The position numbers were made by a program, and so were the translations under genes. From a virus, in the IMG/VR virus record IMGVR_UViG_3300045999_010033, positions 157,096 to 221,095 of that record: a stretch of 64,000 nt of DNA; one strand, written 5' to 3'. The notes beneath the pieces are model-generated. The model made no database searches, was not told the DNA's origin, and was given only the letters and a program-made list of their open reading frames with translations. Below are positions 45,701-55,851 of the stretch, piece after piece (positions within the stretch are counted from its first letter, which is position 1; each line of letters starts with the position of its first letter).

Positions 45701-48135
45701 GATGAAAAATGAGTAAAGTTTTCCCATAGATACCCGGTCAATGCATTAGATCCACTTGCGTATTCTATATTAATGTCTTCCCAATCCAAGAGAGACGCAC
45801 TTGTATAATTTTGAACTAAAGTATTATTGTTAACTGACCCACTCAATAAAACATCATCCAATGTTTCATAACTAACCGATTGCCCCTGAACAAAGTTTAC
45901 TTCTATGTTAAAGTTTGGTCCTTTAATTGGTGGACATTCTAATTTGGCTTGTTCAGTAAGTATTACAGTTTCAACCAATGGATTGGTCATCAATTTAGTA
46001 ATCCAAGAAGTTGAATTAATTTGAATTGCAGGAGGAAGCGGATTATATAATTTTAATATTAAAGATTTAACTTCCTTGCCAGGAACTACGGCAAGTATTC
46101 CATCTGCGTTTTCTGCTTTTTCCGATAGAGTCCAATTATCTTCTTCCCAAGATGAAATTAATACTTGTTCGTTACCTCCGAAATTCAAAAGATGAGTTAA
46201 ATACTTACTATCTTTTTCGGGAGTTATTATGGATAGGTTTTCAGTAAATGCTTGCATTAAAGCAGATTCAATTATGGTCTCATTTAACTGAACCTTTGGT
46301 AAACGAATATCGGTAATAATTTCGTATTCATTTCCAATAAGATTTTCTGCTCCACCACGATTGTATGGTCTTAAAACCAGATACAATTTGTTATCGCCTG
46401 CGTTCCAATCGGGATATGCCTCGTTTAGTTTTTTAACATTAAGTTTGAAAGCAGAATTTGTACCTAAATTCTTAAAAACGTTTATTAGCGTTTTATCTTT
46501 TTTACGAAGGTCTACATCAACACTTGTTGCACCAAACGTATCATAATTTACGTTAATATCTATATTAAAATCTGAAAACGCAGGAATATCCAAAAATTGT
46601 GGATATGTTATATTTGTGATAGATGGAAAATCATTTACAGCAGTAAATGTTATTAGAACTTCAATTGGAGAACTTGTTCCATATCTTCCACTACGTGCTA
46701 CAAGTATAACTTTTTTACTACCATATATTTCTTCAAAGTCTTTTTGAAAAAATAGCGTTACTTCATTATCAGATGCATTTACTTTTACCGATTTATCTTT
46801 ACTAATATATGCGATTACCTCATCTGCTCTTATTGTAGTAAATGGAATCCTTACGCCTTTTTCTAAATCTGATTCTTTTACTTGTACATCAAATTTATTT
46901 TGAGGTAAACTCAACTCCGGAGCCAATATGGCAACCTCTTTGTATAATTCAGCAACAACCGCTATGCCATACTTTAGTTCATTAATAGATAACTCAAATT
47001 GTTGGGGTACCGTTTTCCAATTTGTATAATCTATTTGAGTATCTCTTGAAAGACCTTGTAATTTATTTTGATAAACGGCTTTGTACTTGTATTCGGCAGG
47101 TAGATTTCCAGTAATCCCTAATCGTACTTTACCATTTGTAAGTTCCGTAAAATTTAATTTACCTATATCACTGCCATCTTCTACACCAATTCTACCGCCA
47201 GCAACAACATCGCCGTTTGCTCCTTCAATTGAATATTCTAAAAATATTTTACCATTTAATTCAAGTCCAAAGTTAGTACCAAACGCGATTTCGTAATCCA
47301 ATTGACTTGATGCATCTTTTGGAACTTCCTCTATTGGAGTATCGGTAGTTTTCTTTTCTCTAAAATAAAATGTAAGATTTATTACATCACCGGTACTTTT
47401 ATAGTCTTTAGTTGATGATACAATGTATGTACCATCATCTTGCAATTCATATTCGTTTACTTGTAGGTTCTCCGTGTATATTTCTTCAAATCTTGTAAAC
47501 GGAGTGTTACGATTACCTCTATTGAAATCAAATGTATAATTGTAAGTTCCATTATTTTGATCCCAATATGGATATCTGCTTGTACCGAATGTATTTGGGT
47601 CCGGTATAACTCCATCACTACCCGGTTGCCATCTTATCACATCATCAAATGGATAATTTGAACTAACAAACGTTTTTACAACAGTAACTTCGTAATAGTT
47701 AGTTAAAACCTTTCCTGCCGATGTTGCTTTATATATTTTCTTATCACCGAATGAAAGTGCAGGAGAATATACTATACGAGTGTTATTACTGATACCTTTA
47801 GAAATATCATTTTCTAAAAATTCAACATCTACTTTTTCAGAGCTAGATAAAGATTCAGCAGATAGATTTACAATTATGTTCCCATTCAGCAAATCTTGTT
47901 GATTTGATGGTGGAACAAACGTACTATTTGGTGGTGTCGGTGGTGTATAAGATGTACCGCCTCCGCCAGTTCCACCGCCCAATTGATCAGTAAATAATCC
48001 TAATTGATTAAATGGAACATATGGTCTAGTCCCATCGTATGGATCCGAAATTCCTGCCCCTCCGAATTGATTATCAAATTCAAATGGATTACCATCTACT
48101 GGTCTCTGATATTGTCTATTTTGTTTTACTGCCAT
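42793..48135 (-). CDS. Very large baseplate/tail structural protein
   Basis: 1780 residues. It has a Gly/Pro-rich N-terminus, several beta-sandwich repeats (residues ~100-700) and a conserved core with EVWRRILNNLPYLLKHKGTR and then IYALLSCYGIP, a signature of large structural proteins of T4-like aquatic phages. A lectin-like (LamG-type) segment follows near the GYIDEIRTW motif. The C-terminus is acidic. Probably part of the baseplate periphery or a fibre anchor. The gene is eight bases downstream of its neighbour. Confidence 0.75.
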   Translation of the reverse strand: MAVKQNRQYQRPVDGNPFEFDNQFGGAGISDPYDGTRPYVPFNQLGLFTDQLGGGTGGGGTSYTPPTPPNSTFVPPSNQQDLLNGNIIVNLSAESLSSSEKVDVEFLENDISKGISNNTRIVYSPALSFGDKKIYKATSAGKVLTNYYEVTVVKTFVSSNYPFDDVIRWQPGSDGVIPDPNTFGTSRYPYWDQNNGTYNYTFDFNRGNRNTPFTRFEEIYTENLQVNEYELQDDGTYIVSSTKDYKSTGDVINLTFYFREKKTTDTPIEEVPKDASSQLDYEIAFGTNFGLELNGKIFLEYSIEGANGDVVAGGRIGVEDGSDIGKLNFTELTNGKVRLGITGNLPAEYKYKAVYQNKLQGLSRDTQIDYTNWKTVPQQFELSINELKYGIAVVAELYKEVAILAPELSLPQNKFDVQVKESDLEKGVRIPFTTIRADEVIAYISKDKSVKVNASDNEVTLFFQKDFEEIYGSKKVILVARSGRYGTSSPIEVLITFTAVNDFPSITNITYPQFLDIPAFSDFNIDINVNYDTFGATSVDVDLRKKDKTLINVFKNLGTNSAFKLNVKKLNEAYPDWNAGDNKLYLVLRPYNRGGAENLIGNEYEIITDIRLPKVQLNETIIESALMQAFTENLSIITPEKDSKYLTHLLNFGGNEQVLISSWEEDNWTLSEKAENADGILAVVPGKEVKSLILKLYNPLPPAIQINSTSWITKLMTNPLVETVILTEQAKLECPPIKGPNFNIEVNFVQGQSVSYETLDDVLLSGSVNNNTLVQNYTSASLLDWEDINIEYASGSNALTGYLWENFTHFSSAKERLDNFVYKVQLIETYETLITSASTDYTGNGSAYTGSTAGINEINRQTQKKNAVIQGFDGFEKFLFTSSSLSWPFNGTIRYSSTSSQVINWYNSASTAATIYDNNNANYVLNNIPSYVLNYDENEQFLLFMSMMGHHFDNIYYYAKSIERSRDISYNITNGIADKILFDVLKSYNWDAKNLNSNIPLWEYTLGLDSNGDEKFLSPSKKRNYEVWRRILNNLPYLLKHKGTRRGIYALLSCYGIPSSNLSIMEFGGPEPTTSGKGKLVMDELTYVLGMDTGSRINLSWPTTENSRTPDSLELFFRPTATGSVSTILSNSWTLRASASSQLEPTFGKLVWNYGAGTLTSNEFPLFDTEYTAVCLTKQGSNVRMDIAKYSGERRVFTQSLSTAASWATSTGTVVVGSSTFTGYIDEIRTWSQPLSSSVFYEHAAWPEMINGNNYSSSTDDLFFRLDFEYPKNLYVSTSILNVDANVYYDEGYTRNMVEAESTPATYMNTRNAASPLTASVSGFTDITTYPYQFLPYERKVSAPIPSIGSSRFVGNKVRVEEQTLVSQLSPKYRSTVKSYDNAPIDSNRVGLFFSPNKELNFDIIKAFGGLNFDNYIGDPSDTYKPNYDSLDKLRQYYFRRYANSKIDIYQYINLIKLYEKALFEDIKQMLPARVKATSGLLIEPHILERSKFQHTKPTGSAENYQDTIDLKDSPILNFETTIIESEIDATEYELMGEDNQHTTIIDADYSESLESDSYQLDSNIETEGLFNVSSLSETGYLETADSVVDANLDEGTPQKEREAFAGLAVAGQDEFSDIGFGIFGEDGHAVRSYFDRFGKVAKERVLVSILKEKKEREFTYYQQGDDPRSGELTGTEVYYETRVNIQPFYQPGTTTPSSLPTTNDRIVEVTPVRGYLPTHYKNTSDLTRGLENSYWRGCKNTSATTLDGTPPVEVFATNPNTLKVNKAGRDSSEPILETE

Positions 48136-48142
48136 GTATTAT

Positions 48143-49486
48143 CTATTGTTCTAATTGAAATACATCATTATTTATTCCATACCTAAATCCACTATCTATT
48201 GGGTTTTCCAATCGTGTTCCACTTCCACCACCTCCTCCACCAATTGGTGTTTGTATTGGAGGTTCTGGTAGGGGTTCTACCTCTCTTGTACCTGAATTAG
48301 GTGGAGTTATAACATCAATCGGAAATACACCTGGATCGGGCTCTACTATCGGTGGTTCTTGTGGCCTGAATGGTGCACCGGGTAATATATCCGGCTCCAA
48401 TTGTCTAATCGTAACAAGTGGATTTTCAATTGGTGTTGGGGATGGAGTTATTACCAATGATTCTTCTCTCCGGAGTTGAGCCAACTTCGGACTAAATATA
48501 TCAGTAGCATTTACCGTTGGAACTTCAAAACTTGCCAAATTATCTTTAACTGATTTTTGTAGCTGAACAACTGAAAATTCTTGTGGTAGTATCTGATATT
48601 CTACATTTCTTCTTTTGAGTGTTTTTATTTGAGATGAAACGCATTTATACAATATCTTTTCTACTTCCATTCTTATCATAGAAAAATCATATCTTTCCGA
48701 ATCATCAAATGTTGGAACTGATAATTGTCTTCCAAAATTTGATTGTTCTATATCGTAATATTTGTTTGATAGATAATATGTTACCGATGTTTTAAAGTTT
48801 TCAAAAATTCTATCTTTAAACGCATCAAATGATGATATTCCAAAATCTTTTTTTATTGTAGTAAAAAAATCATTACCAAATTTTGAAACCATAGTATCAT
48901 TTATCTTTGATAGATACTCTCTGCCAAATGAATCCAATGAATCCAAAATCCATTTTTTAACAAGTGGAAAATCTTTATCTTGCGCAATCGTTCTATTAAA
49001 CTCTTCTGCTACTTTCTTTGTTAGTTGCTCATCTTTAACTTTTAGTGGTAGGATTCTGACTTCTTCGCGTGTTGCGGAAATTTCTTGTATCCATACTTTT
49101 TGATATTCATTATCGTTTCCAACACGATTTCTTACAAAGTTTATATTAACTTTTAAAATTCCATTTGAGAATCCCAATCCATTCAACAACTTTTCCGCAT
49201 CAATCGCCAATTCCTTCTGCCCACCTTTGTTTACTACATTATAGATATAATTTTTAATATCACCACCCTTTATGTATGCAACATTTTTTCCCGATTTTTG
49301 TGGAAGTAAATTATTATTAACATCATAAACCGATACCTCCATAACATCATATTTGGAATCTCCAAACTCTGATATTTCGGATTCATCTTTTGAAACGATA
49401 AATAGGTCTTCGGGTTTTAAGAACTGCCCCTCATTTTCTAGCCTACTATTTATTTGTTCAATATTTGTATATTTGTTTATTGCCAT
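48143..49486 (-). CDS. Baseplate-region structural protein with Pro-rich tail
   Basis: 447 residues. The N-terminal two-thirds are mixed alpha/beta (with REYLSKINDTMVSKFGNDFF); the C-terminal ~110 residues are Pro/Gly-rich (PTPIENPLVTIRQ, GGGGGGSGT). It is followed by the 1780-residue protein in the same operon. Family unknown; possibly a baseplate wedge or connector. Confidence 0.6.
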   Translation of the reverse strand: MAINKYTNIEQINSRLENEGQFLKPEDLFIVSKDESEISEFGDSKYDVMEVSVYDVNNNLLPQKSGKNVAYIKGGDIKNYIYNVVNKGGQKELAIDAEKLLNGLGFSNGILKVNINFVRNRVGNDNEYQKVWIQEISATREEVRILPLKVKDEQLTKKVAEEFNRTIAQDKDFPLVKKWILDSLDSFGREYLSKINDTMVSKFGNDFFTTIKKDFGISSFDAFKDRIFENFKTSVTYYLSNKYYDIEQSNFGRQLSVPTFDDSERYDFSMIRMEVEKILYKCVSSQIKTLKRRNVEYQILPQEFSVVQLQKSVKDNLASFEVPTVNATDIFSPKLAQLRREESLVITPSPTPIENPLVTIRQLEPDILPGAPFRPQEPPIVEPDPGVFPIDVITPPNSGTREVEPLPEPPIQTPIGGGGGGSGTRLENPIDSGFRYGINNDVFQLEQ

Positions 49487-49491
49487 AATTA

Positions 49492-50655
49492 TTAATCGTT
49501 ACTTGCGTATGATTTTGGATGTGATTTTATCATCAATGTTTTGAATGCTTTAGTATCTTCACTTTTATCAGAACGAATTACTTTTACTCTTAATTCGCCT
49601 GTATAATTCTGACTAGATCCGTATCCTAAAAATATAGGTTTACTTTGATATCCATTTGCCGCTCTTCCTCTTAAATTCAAAGATACTTTTACATCTCCGT
49701 TCGGAGGAACTTCAAAGTTAGTATTATCCGGCTCAAACCAACGCAATCTTCCATTTTCAGGATATGATACATCTATAATTATTTTGACTGGCAATTTATC
49801 GTTATTTACAAATTTAATAGATTCACCATTTATCCATTTACTTTCTGGCTCTTTATTGTTTCTATTTTCTTGAATCTTGGCATAGATTCTGTAATCGGTT
49901 GTAGTTGATAGTGTTCTATCAAATGATGCAACAACAACATCATTTATAACTTCACCTTTTGCCGCAAGTGCTTGCGCTTGCGTTCCTTGCTCAATTGCTT
50001 GTTGTTGTTGAACTGCTCCCAATTGTGCCTGCAATCCTTCTATAATAGAATTAAGAGAATCAATCTGCTTTATGAGTGCTTCTATCTGAGCTTTGAATCC
50101 AGAATTTTGTGCTTGTAACGATGCACGTAGTATGGATTCATCTACTGATTTTTGAACTGCAGTTTGTATTTGACTGGCAAAGTCGGCAAGTGTTTGAGAA
50201 AGAGTTTCTAACTGATTTACCAATACATCATTTAGCTGATCAGTTGCAAGTTTTTCATTTCTGGCTACTTCTATTTGCGCATTTAATACACCTATTGTTG
50301 ATTCTAATATGTTGATATTTTCTCTAAGTAAAGCAACTAATGCACGCAAATCTTCAATTTCACTAAGAGCCTGATTATATAATTCTAAATCAACTTTCGG
50401 TGTAGTTTGTATCGGAATATTTGGTTTTAACTCCGTTATCTCTATATCAATTGCTTTTACAAGCTCATCGTTATCAAATTTATCCTTTGATACATTTTTG
50501 AATATCAATGATGATGCGGCATTTTTTTCATCAACTATCGTTGTATTATATTCAGTTTTTGAAATAGCATTACTGCCGGAAACCTTTAGAATTTCTTCTA
50601 ATCTTTCTCTCTTTTCTATTTCTAATTTTTCTTTTATGGCTTCAATGGATAACAT
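49492..50655 (-). CDS. Coiled-coil baseplate-region protein
   Basis: 387 residues. Residues ~95-235 form a long coiled coil (heptads around ALVALLRENINILESTIG and QIEALIKQIDSLNSIIEG). The C-terminal third is beta-rich and contains RGRAANGYQSK. The coiled coil suggests a trimeric connector or fibre-like part. It belongs to the tail operon. Family unknown. Confidence 0.65.
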   Translation of the reverse strand: MLSIEAIKEKLEIEKRERLEEILKVSGSNAISKTEYNTTIVDEKNAASSLIFKNVSKDKFDNDELVKAIDIEITELKPNIPIQTTPKVDLELYNQALSEIEDLRALVALLRENINILESTIGVLNAQIEVARNEKLATDQLNDVLVNQLETLSQTLADFASQIQTAVQKSVDESILRASLQAQNSGFKAQIEALIKQIDSLNSIIEGLQAQLGAVQQQQAIEQGTQAQALAAKGEVINDVVVASFDRTLSTTTDYRIYAKIQENRNNKEPESKWINGESIKFVNNDKLPVKIIIDVSYPENGRLRWFEPDNTNFEVPPNGDVKVSLNLRGRAANGYQSKPIFLGYGSSQNYTGELRVKVIRSDKSEDTKAFKTLMIKSHPKSYASND

Positions 50656-50656
50656 C

Positions 50657-51733
50657 TTATACTATTTCAAATAAAAACTTGTCATCAATAATGTTGTCAA
50701 TTCCGTCGGACGTAATTTTTAGTTTAAGTCTATAAATACGTTTTTGAGGTAATGTGTTTAAATCCATAACAAAATAACTACCACTTTGGTCGCAACTTAT
50801 TTTGGTATAATCTCCAAAAGGAAATAATATATCACCACTTACTTCATCTTGCAATTGATAATAACTCGATGTTGGTAAATATTTACTTTGGTCGTATTCA
50901 AAAGCCGTAGTGGTAAAAGATTTTAGAGGATATAACTCTCTACCTTTCAATCTTACTTTTACTTTTGAATTTTTATCGTATTTTGATTTAAGGTTTGTGA
51001 ATACAACTTTGTAATCACTGGTTGGCATCGAAGATAATGACCCTGTTGTAAATGAAAAATCATTCCAAACAAATTCCAATTTTGGTTCGTATATGGTTGA
51101 GGTTTCTTTTGAAAACCATTTTAGCAAACCATAATCGGTTGTATTTTCTTCATTTTGAAGACTATGATGTATAATAAATCCTTCATTTGGAACACTACCA
51201 CTTAACCACAATCTTACTATACCACTTACATCCATACGAACATCATCGGATGAATATGAGTATGATTGACTGGCTTCGGAACCGGTGTACCAAGTACCGC
51301 CTTCTCCATTAGCAGAACCAGTCGTGCCGGCAGAATAAACCGCAGAACCACCAATAGTATTAGTCATCCAAGCGGTTATACCATCACGATATTTCCAACT
51401 TACACCATTTGATGTTATATTATCAAATTTAGTACCGGTGCCCATTGTCCAGCTTTGTGATACGGCGTTAGCATATATTGTATAGTTCAAAGGAATTTCC
51501 TCTGAATTTGCCGACCTTAAAACTAAGTAAGATGTGAAGCTTGAACTAATAGCCCCTGCCGAAATACTTTGAGATATAGAGGTGATATCAAACTTTATAA
51601 GGGTACGCGTGACATCGCGGGTTGACCCATAATACGTTTTACCAACTTCTATTATCTCATCTAATCCGCTATTTTGTTCGGGTTGCTGTAGATATACACT
51701 CGCATCATACGATGCTGTAAAGAATTTATGCAT
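50657..51733 (-). CDS. Structural protein with DNRLRE/CBM96-like domain
   Basis: 358 residues. The start (ASYDASVYLQQPEQNSGLDE then TLIKFDITSI) resembles DNRLRE-type carbohydrate-binding domains, which begin with an ASxDAxV...GxDxxLxV pattern. The rest is a beta-rich second domain with YKVVFTNLKSKYDKNS. It may contact a surface polysaccharide; it sits between gp6 and the coiled-coil gene, so a baseplate place is likely. Confidence 0.65.
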   Translation of the reverse strand: MHKFFTASYDASVYLQQPEQNSGLDEIIEVGKTYYGSTRDVTRTLIKFDITSISQSISAGAISSSFTSYLVLRSANSEEIPLNYTIYANAVSQSWTMGTGTKFDNITSNGVSWKYRDGITAWMTNTIGGSAVYSAGTTGSANGEGGTWYTGSEASQSYSYSSDDVRMDVSGIVRLWLSGSVPNEGFIIHHSLQNEENTTDYGLLKWFSKETSTIYEPKLEFVWNDFSFTTGSLSSMPTSDYKVVFTNLKSKYDKNSKVKVRLKGRELYPLKSFTTTAFEYDQSKYLPTSSYYQLQDEVSGDILFPFGDYTKISCDQSGSYFVMDLNTLPQKRIYRLKLKITSDGIDNIIDDKFLFEIV

Positions 51734-51734
51734 T

Positions 51735-53756
51735 TTATAATACCTTTCCTTTTATGTCTTTATTTGGATACTTTACTTCAAATACACATGGGTCTAATGA
51801 TGGATACACTATTTTACCCATAGTTGCCGCCTGAATGTTATATTCATTTGGTGAGTATAATCCATCATTCGAACAAATGTTTTTAATAGTGACGGATGGG
51901 ACACTCATAACCCCATCAACGTTTGCTAATGTTAATTCTATATCGGAAATGTTTATGGGTTTATTGAATGTCCAATTATCAATATTAAAATAATCTTGCA
52001 ATTCGGTCAAACAATTTGCAAGAACTTCACGTTTATTATAAGATGAATAAACTATTATATCAAACTCAACTCCGATGTTTACAATAAATCCATCAATTAT
52101 ATTCACACCATCGGTAAGCATTCTATATTCGGAAAGGTATGTTTTAAGATTTTGTTTTACTGCAGAATTTAATGTAGTTAATTTTTTATTTACATCATAT
52201 CCTAGCACATAAAGATTAACTGCAAAGGGATTATTCAATTCCGTTGTAGAACCTTTCTTCTTTGAAATAAATTCATTTACTTGTCGTTGCATTTCCTCTT
52301 TAGGAACATCTTTAAGAGATTCTATCAAATTCATAAACTCCGATAAGGAACTTGGATTTGAGAGGATTGTAGACGGGTCATTTGCGTTTATTTCACCATC
52401 TGCGGATACATATACTTTCGCTACACTGCCATACCTTTCAGGCATACTCAACGCTCGTATCGAATAATCTTGTCTAGTCACTGCACGATTTTGCGAACCA
52501 AACATTGCCAAAGCATTTTGACGTATTTCTTCAACACTTTCTGCACCACGACCACCGGTGGCAGGTTCAAGATTTTCAACTGCCAAAGAGTTTTTTACTG
52601 TTTGATAAATTCCCGCATCAATAGTAGAAAGAGATAATAGGTCTTCTTCGTATTCAATTCTTGATACTGTAATCAAATCGCCTTGGTTTACATTCGATTG
52701 AATTCCTCCGCCGGTAAGATATTTGACAGTAAGTGTCTGTCCCGCAGGAGCAATACCAAATGTATTTGTTTTTAAAAAATTAGACGGGTCAATTGAATCG
52801 TTTAATCGGTAAACTGAATTTGCCAATCCTAATCCTATGTTTTTTGTATTTGGAAGTATTATATCATCCGATAGAGCAGTGTTGCCACTACCGAATTGTA
52901 TTTCCATTGTAGAATCGGTATTTACTTTAATAGAAAATCTGCGTGGAACTTTTTGTATTTCCAACATATAAGGAACTGAACCAGAATATTGTGCATATTC
53001 AGAACTGAACTTTGTAGTGTTTGCATTTTCTACAAAAATACTTTCTTGTGCCAAATAAGGAACTTCATAGTATTTGTTTCCATTTGAATCTGCTACTGAA
53101 ATTATCTGAATGATATTGGTATCGAATAATGTGGCAGTAGGATATTCGGTTGTATTTGGTATTGTAATTGTAGTTTCAGTTTCGGTCGCGGATATAGCTT
53201 TAACTGTTTTTGTTATAAGATAAAATGTAGGTTCACCATTTGAATCACGTTCATATACATCTATTTCTCTCCCACTTGAATTTCCAAAATCAAGCCCATC
53301 AACCGTTCGAAAAATTACGTTAGAATTTGAGGTTGAAATAACCTGCATGCCATCTTTTATCTTTAGATAAAATCTATCATCTGGTCGGTTATTAGCACCC
53401 ACCCCGATTGATGGAACCAATTGATATACGGTTAAGTTTACGGCGGCAGGTGTTGTCACTTTTGGTTTATATCCTAAAGTTTGAGCAAGTGCCATCACAT
53501 TTTTTCTTTCCGTTGCAAATGTTAGAATGGATTCCTTTAATTGTGTATCTAAATAAAAAGAAAGTACATCTCCAATGTAGGATGCCATTTCAATAAACAT
53601 CATACCGGGTGATGCCTCGTTAAAATCGGAGTAAGTGTTTGGAAAGTAAGTTTTTGCATAATCAATAAGGTTTTGCCTAAAACTTCCAAAATCTTTTCCC
53701 AAATAGTTTATTGTTCTATTTTCACCCCAATTTTTATTTGTTGGTTTTAATGCCAT
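51735..53756 (-). CDS. Baseplate wedge protein, gp6-like
   Basis: 673 residues. An N-terminal GENRTINYLGKDFGSFRQNL and FNEASPGMMFIEMASYIGDV segment, then FYLDTQLKESILTFA, are clear gp6 hallmarks. A GAESVEEIRQNALAMFGSQN segment typical of Baseplate_J proteins follows. It forms the inner wedge ring that holds the baseplate in the extended state. The gp25-like gene is five bases upstream. Confidence 0.9.
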   Translation of the reverse strand: MALKPTNKNWGENRTINYLGKDFGSFRQNLIDYAKTYFPNTYSDFNEASPGMMFIEMASYIGDVLSFYLDTQLKESILTFATERKNVMALAQTLGYKPKVTTPAAVNLTVYQLVPSIGVGANNRPDDRFYLKIKDGMQVISTSNSNVIFRTVDGLDFGNSSGREIDVYERDSNGEPTFYLITKTVKAISATETETTITIPNTTEYPTATLFDTNIIQIISVADSNGNKYYEVPYLAQESIFVENANTTKFSSEYAQYSGSVPYMLEIQKVPRRFSIKVNTDSTMEIQFGSGNTALSDDIILPNTKNIGLGLANSVYRLNDSIDPSNFLKTNTFGIAPAGQTLTVKYLTGGGIQSNVNQGDLITVSRIEYEEDLLSLSTIDAGIYQTVKNSLAVENLEPATGGRGAESVEEIRQNALAMFGSQNRAVTRQDYSIRALSMPERYGSVAKVYVSADGEINANDPSTILSNPSSLSEFMNLIESLKDVPKEEMQRQVNEFISKKKGSTTELNNPFAVNLYVLGYDVNKKLTTLNSAVKQNLKTYLSEYRMLTDGVNIIDGFIVNIGVEFDIIVYSSYNKREVLANCLTELQDYFNIDNWTFNKPINISDIELTLANVDGVMSVPSVTIKNICSNDGLYSPNEYNIQAATMGKIVYPSLDPCVFEVKYPNKDIKGKVL

Positions 53757-53761
53757 TTAAT

Positions 53762-54199
53762 TTATCCGTTTACGTTTATTGTTACTGAATCTCTTATAGC
53801 AGGATTAGATGTCAATGAAAATTGTAATTCAAGGTTTACTCTATGATTATCAATATCGTTTTCATCATAATCAAATAATATTTGGTCTACATTTATATAT
53901 GGTAACCAAATGTTTACTGCTTCTGTTACTGTTCTTTCTATTTCTGCATCAATTTGCCCCTCAATAATTGGTTCAAAAAGTATCCTCCATATATCACATC
54001 CAAATTCGGGTTGCATTACGCGTTCACCTTTTTTTGTTAGGATTAGATTAATCAAATTATATTTTACTTGAGATAGAGTAGTATAATTCACAGCAAAAAC
54101 ACCATTGCTATTCGATGTTTGGTTTATGGATATCCCTAACGATTTGTAATCGTTTTCGGAAAGGTCTTGTACACTTACTCTACCAAGTTCTATTGCCAT
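53762..54199 (-). CDS. Baseplate wedge protein, gp25-like
   Basis: 145 residues. LILTKKGERVMQPEFGCDIW followed by IWRILFEP is the gp25/W-type signature, a remnant lysozyme-like fold. It joins gp6 and the sheath. It overlaps its upstream gene by one base and is five bases from gp6, giving a wedge operon. Confidence 0.9.
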   Translation of the reverse strand: MAIELGRVSVQDLSENDYKSLGISINQTSNSNGVFAVNYTTLSQVKYNLINLILTKKGERVMQPEFGCDIWRILFEPIIEGQIDAEIERTVTEAVNIWLPYINVDQILFDYDENDIDNHRVNLELQFSLTSNPAIRDSVTINVNG

Positions 54200-54711
54200 T
54201 ATTTAAATCTTTTAACTAACTCAGTGTAATCTCTAGTCAATGCTTTTGCTACAATATCGACTGCTTCATTACCAGTGCTTTCAACCGTCACTTGTGGTGC
54301 CGGTTGATAATTCATATTTTTTGTGGAAAGATTTATCTCTCCCCAACCATTTTCCGAATCTCTATGGATAGCATCTAAAACTGACCCACCCATCATTCCG
54401 GCTAATCCACCACCATCACGTCTTTGATCTGCGGTAAATGGTGTAGTTGAATTTAGAATTTCGTTAAGCATAGGATCTTTTGATAAAGTTCTTTGCTTAG
54501 TATTACTTCTATTAATTCCAACCGATGGAGAAGAAGCAGTTTGTTTTTTTACACTAGATTTTATAGTTTCATTCGTATTTGACTTTTTATTTATTGCCGG
54601 AACTAATACTCCTGATTTAATAAGTTTAGCTACTTCTTCTTTTACTTGTTGTTTTACTTCATTTTTTACAACCTCTTTAATAAGAGTTATTAATACATCC
54701 GATTTAGACAT
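54199..54711 (-). CDS. Baseplate-associated protein of unknown function
   Basis: 170 residues. The N-terminus is a coiled-coil-like charged helix (KNEVKQQVKEEVAKLIKSG); the middle is Ser/Thr/Lys-rich and flexible, and the C-terminus has STTPFTADQRRDGGG and a final helix. It starts the gp25-gp6 operon with its own promoter-like motif. I recognise no family. Confidence 0.6.
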   Translation of the reverse strand: MSKSDVLITLIKEVVKNEVKQQVKEEVAKLIKSGVLVPAINKKSNTNETIKSSVKKQTASSPSVGINRSNTKQRTLSKDPMLNEILNSTTPFTADQRRDGGGLAGMMGGSVLDAIHRDSENGWGEINLSTKNMNYQPAPQVTVESTGNEAVDIVAKALTRDYTELVKRFK

Positions 54712-54725
54712 AGTTTTTTCTTTTT

Positions 54726-54735
54726 TATAAATATT
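54726..54735 (-). promoter_or_regulatory. Late promoter-like motif upstream of baseplate operon
   Basis: Reads AATATTTATA, 14 bases before the ATG at 54711. Confidence 0.6.
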
Positions 54736-54779
54736 GAAAGAAAAAGTTTACTTATAAAACCTTTTTACCAATATTGATT

Positions 54780-55850
54780 TTATTGTTTGATTTGGGATTT
54801 TGTAAGCTCTTGTCCATCTTTTATGGAAGCTTGCAAACGAGATTTATTATCAAATATTTGCTCTCTCACAGATTTTATTGAATTTTTTAAATTTGATGCA
54901 AGTTCTTCACCTTCGGCACTTCCTCTTAATAATTCAACCAATCTATCCGATGTTAATAGTTGTTCGTTATCACCAACCCCCTTTGCACTAATAAATCCGC
55001 CGCCTAAACTTACACTTGAGCGTGCAGTAATACTTTCCAAAGAAAACGCTTCCGAACTTTTTTTATTTTCTGAAACTATTTCAGTTACGGCTGGAAGAAT
55101 TGTATTTGTCACCGTGGCGATTGCCAATCCAATAAAATCACTCTTATCTAAACTTTTTAGAGGATTAACACTACTAAGTGGTGGAACAAAATAACCAACA
55201 TATGGTAATACTCCTGGCGCAGGAGGTGCAGGTGGTGGATACGCGCAATTGCACACAAACAACCCACTAATTGTAAGTAAATGGAGGTTTGCCGAAATTA
55301 TAAAATTAAGTAAAAATGGAGAAACACTTTCAAATAATGGAGGAACTATAATTGGAGTCCAAACTCCGGGAAATAAATTTATCGCGGTAGTTGTTGATAT
55401 ATTTTGTACTGCACCTATACATGGGATTGTAGGAGGAGGAAACCTTTTTAGTCTTGCACCCAACCAATATGATTGAACCGATGGACCAATATCCCTCAAT
55501 AGGTCTCCATTTTCATCTGATTCGGTTTTGCCTAACAAAGTAAATAGTAATGATTGCATTACACTAAAATTACCCGATTGTAATCCAACCCCTCCTATTA
55601 ATGTTTTTCCTGCATTTGTAACTAACTTATCATATTCATTTGTAAGATTGTAAGCAAACCAAAAGTTATCATTCAAGTTTATCAACTCTTGCTGTAATGC
55701 AGTATCATCTACTCCACCTAATGCAAATTTTGAAAATTGTTGAATTGCAACATTTTCTCCCATTTCTAGTGCCATATTTACATAAAAATCTGTCCACGAT
55801 GTGGATACTGCCGTTTTTTGTAATATTGATTTTTTTAAATTTATGGCCAT
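54780..55850 (-). CDS. Hydrophobic tail-region structural protein
   Basis: 356 residues. The centre is hydrophobic (FLLNFIISANLHLLTISGLF) and Pro-rich (YPPPAPPAPGVLP); the C-terminus is a charged helical region. It has a Cys-containing VCNCAYP segment. It lies next to the spike-like gene, so it may be a tail-tip or hub protein. Family unknown. Confidence 0.55.
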   Translation of the reverse strand: MAINLKKSILQKTAVSTSWTDFYVNMALEMGENVAIQQFSKFALGGVDDTALQQELINLNDNFWFAYNLTNEYDKLVTNAGKTLIGGVGLQSGNFSVMQSLLFTLLGKTESDENGDLLRDIGPSVQSYWLGARLKRFPPPTIPCIGAVQNISTTTAINLFPGVWTPIIVPPLFESVSPFLLNFIISANLHLLTISGLFVCNCAYPPPAPPAPGVLPYVGYFVPPLSSVNPLKSLDKSDFIGLAIATVTNTILPAVTEIVSENKKSSEAFSLESITARSSVSLGGGFISAKGVGDNEQLLTSDRLVELLRGSAEGEELASNLKNSIKSVREQIFDNKSRLQASIKDGQELTKSQIKQ

Positions 55851-55851
55851 C